Positions 62,587 to 64,000 of a stretch of 64,000 nucleotides of DNA are shown here, in pieces; position 1 is the first letter of the stretch; each line of letters starts with the position of its first letter. The stretch covers positions 30,264 to 94,263 of the forward strand of contig NZ_JAFIFQ010000007.1 of the NCBI RefSeq assembly GCF_020831925.1, written 5' to 3'. Under the pieces are notes generated by a model. That model made no database searches, had not been told where the DNA came from, and saw nothing but the letters and a program-made list of their open reading frames with translations. The stretch is from Alkalimonas sp. Its GTDB lineage: Bacteria > Pseudomonadota > Gammaproteobacteria > Enterobacterales > Alteromonadaceae. Position numbers and translations under genes: made by a program.

Positions 62587-64000
62587 ATGTCCAATACATC
62601 CCTGAAAAGCTTGGTTGAAAAGCTAAACCCAGTCTGCCGGCAGGCACTTGAGGCGGCAACGGCGCGTTGCCAATCCCGCAGTCATTTTTCTGTCGAAATT
62701 GAGCATTGGCTTGATGCGATGCTGGACATGCAGGCGGGGGATTTGATGTTAATTCTTTCCGCATTCAGTCTTGAGCCGGATCAACTGCGGCAGCAATTAC
62801 AGCGCGCACTGGAAGGATTAAAGACAGGCAACAGTAGCCTGCCAAGCATCTCGACCAATCTGGTAGGTTTATTACGCCAGACCTGGTTGAATTGCACCAT
62901 TGAGTTTGGTGATCAGCAGATCCGAAGTGCCTACTTACTTTACAGCGCATTAAAAGATGAAAGCCTGGCTGCTTTGCTGTTACGTCGGCTTCCCATGCTG
63001 GAAAAGCTCGATACTGCGCAGCTATTAACTGCATGGCCTCAGCTGCAACAACGATCGACAGAGCAAGGTGGTGATGGACAAGTGGCCTCACCGGTTGCAG
63101 CAACGAATGGCAAAACTCCCGCGCTGGATCAATTTACCCAGGACTTAACAGCTCAAGCGCGGGCCAATAAACTGGATCCAATCATTGGCCGTGATTATGA
63201 AGTGCGGCAGATGATTGATATTCTGACCCGCCGTCGTCAAAACAATCCGATACTAACCGGTGAAGCTGGTGTGGGCAAAACAGCGGTAGTTGAAGGTTTG
63301 GCACTGCGTATTGCCAGTGGCGATGTCCCAGATAAGTTGAAGTCGGTGTCACTTCGAGTATTGGATTTGGCGCTATTGCAAGCTGGTGCAGGCATGAAGG
63401 GCGAGTTTGAAAATCGTCTGAAAAATGTGATTGCCGAAGTGAAAGCATCACCGGTTCCGGTGATTCTATTTATTGATGAAGCTCATACCATGATAGGTAG
63501 TGGCGGTCAGGCCGGGCAAAACGATGCGGCAAACTTGCTAAAACCTGCTTTGGCACGTGGTGAGTTAAGAACCATTGCAGCCACCACCTGGGCTGAGTAC
63601 AAAAAGTACTTTGAAAAAGATGCGGCACTCACACGGCGCTTTCAAGTGGTCAAAGTTGAAGAGCCGGATCCTGAAAAAGCAGTCACCATGCTACGTGGCC
63701 TGTTGCCAGTTATGGAGCAACATCATGGTGTGCATTTATCAGAAGATGCCTTGGTGGCAGCAGTGCATTTGTCGCATCGGTACATTAATGGCCGGCAACT
63801 GCCTGATAAAGCCGTGGCGCTGCTGGATACTGCCTGTGCCCGTGTGGCCATGAGCCAGGATGCCATCCCCGGTAAACTGGAAGATCAGCAGCGATTGGTA
63901 GAGCAACTGCAGGCTAAGCTGCAAGTAGTAGAGCGTGAACATAAATTGCATGGCACTGAGCAGGCTAGCATGTCGGCTCTGCAATCGGACATTGAGCAGG
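62587..64000 (+). CDS. tssH: T6SS AAA+ ATPase TssH (ClpV), cut by window edge
   Basis: The frame is open to the end of the window, giving the first ~471 residues of an expected ~870. An N-terminal Clp domain (1-~150: LVEKLNPVCRQALEAATARC, FSVEIEHWLDAML) is followed by the first AAA+ domain with Walker A ILTGEAGVGKTAVVEGLA, Walker B VILFIDEAHTMIGSG and the start of the middle coiled coil (LVEQLQAKLQVVEREHKLHG). ClpV disassembles contracted sheath for reuse. It is in the same operon, 11 bp after tssG; the start ATG is preceded by AAGGTAA. Confidence 0.95.
   Translation, partial: MSNTSLKSLVEKLNPVCRQALEAATARCQSRSHFSVEIEHWLDAMLDMQAGDLMLILSAFSLEPDQLRQQLQRALEGLKTGNSSLPSISTNLVGLLRQTWLNCTIEFGDQQIRSAYLLYSALKDESLAALLLRRLPMLEKLDTAQLLTAWPQLQQRSTEQGGDGQVASPVAATNGKTPALDQFTQDLTAQARANKLDPIIGRDYEVRQMIDILTRRRQNNPILTGEAGVGKTAVVEGLALRIASGDVPDKLKSVSLRVLDLALLQAGAGMKGEFENRLKNVIAEVKASPVPVILFIDEAHTMIGSGGQAGQNDAANLLKPALARGELRTIAATTWAEYKKYFEKDAALTRRFQVVKVEEPDPEKAVTMLRGLLPVMEQHHGVHLSEDALVAAVHLSHRYINGRQLPDKAVALLDTACARVAMSQDAIPGKLEDQQRLVEQLQAKLQVVEREHKLHGTEQASMSALQSDIEQ

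Noticed and set aside
1..64000. CRISPR arrays, tRNA/rRNA genes, insertion sequences, prophage genes
   Set aside because: Reading the intergenic regions and coding frames showed no repeated spacer units, cloverleaf, transposase or phage structural genes other than T6SS components.

Overview
The window is chromosomal DNA of a gammaproteobacterium, most likely an aquatic Alteromonadales-type organism (Rheinheimera, Alishewanella or Arsukibacterium-like; genus is inference). The signs are rmf, a fabA promoter carrying a FabR-type operator, a HexR-controlled Entner-Doudoroff cluster, NhaD, a LytS/LytTR pair and a long-form GAPDH. Gene density is high, intergenic gaps are short, and there is no IS element, tRNA, rRNA, CRISPR array or prophage. 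Both window edges cut a gene: an MFS transporter at the left and tssH/clpV at the right.

Layout. 1-7.2 kb: end of an MFS gene, an exported M17 aminopeptidase, a glycerophosphodiesterase, then a four-gene run of membrane-anchored PQQ-type sugar dehydrogenase, DTGA-motif protease, RimK-type ATP-grasp ligase and AstE/aspartoacylase-like hydrolase. 7.2-19.2 kb: housekeeping genes (nnrU-like, msrB, gap, rmf, fabA, a two-domain T-fold protein, M23 and M61 peptidases, a HIT protein, an acyl-CoA thioesterase, an Mpo1-like protein, a LytS/LytTR two-component pair, pfkA). 19.3-28.8 kb: EamA permease, pyk, hexR, and the divergent operon zwf-pgl-edd-glk-eda. HexR-type palindromes lie before pyk and between hexR and zwf. 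29-40.4 kb: nhaD, an HDOD protein, a DUF885 lipoprotein, glutaminase, an unknown exported protein, an EEP-family hydrolase, a prpE-type acyl-CoA synthetase, a DUF1543 protein and gamma-glutamyltransferase.

40.6-64 kb: a type VI secretion locus. After an OmpA-like lipoprotein come a divergent membrane Ser/Thr kinase, an unknown 114-aa gene, then tagH(FHA)-tssJ-tssK-tssL-tssM-tagF-pppA-tssA-tssB-tssC-tssC2-tagJ-tssE-tssF-tssG-tssH. Kinase, phosphatase, FHA protein and TagF make up a threonine-phosphorylation control circuit. The order tssB-tssC-second tssC-tagJ-tssE-tssF-tssG is that of the impBCDEFGH type locus known from Rhizobium/Agrobacterium. Hcp, VgrG and effectors are not in the window.

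Functionally, glucose can enter through Glk and Zwf to the ED route, with Gap and Pyk completing lower glycolysis and HexR tying the set together. A PfkA of the ATP-dependent type suggests the Embden-Meyerhof route is also open. The least ordinary items are the RimK/protease/AstE cassette, the T-fold protein with complementary loss of active-site residues in its two halves, the second sheath protein TssC2 with a hairpin and short leader ORF before it, and the perfect palindrome before prpE.
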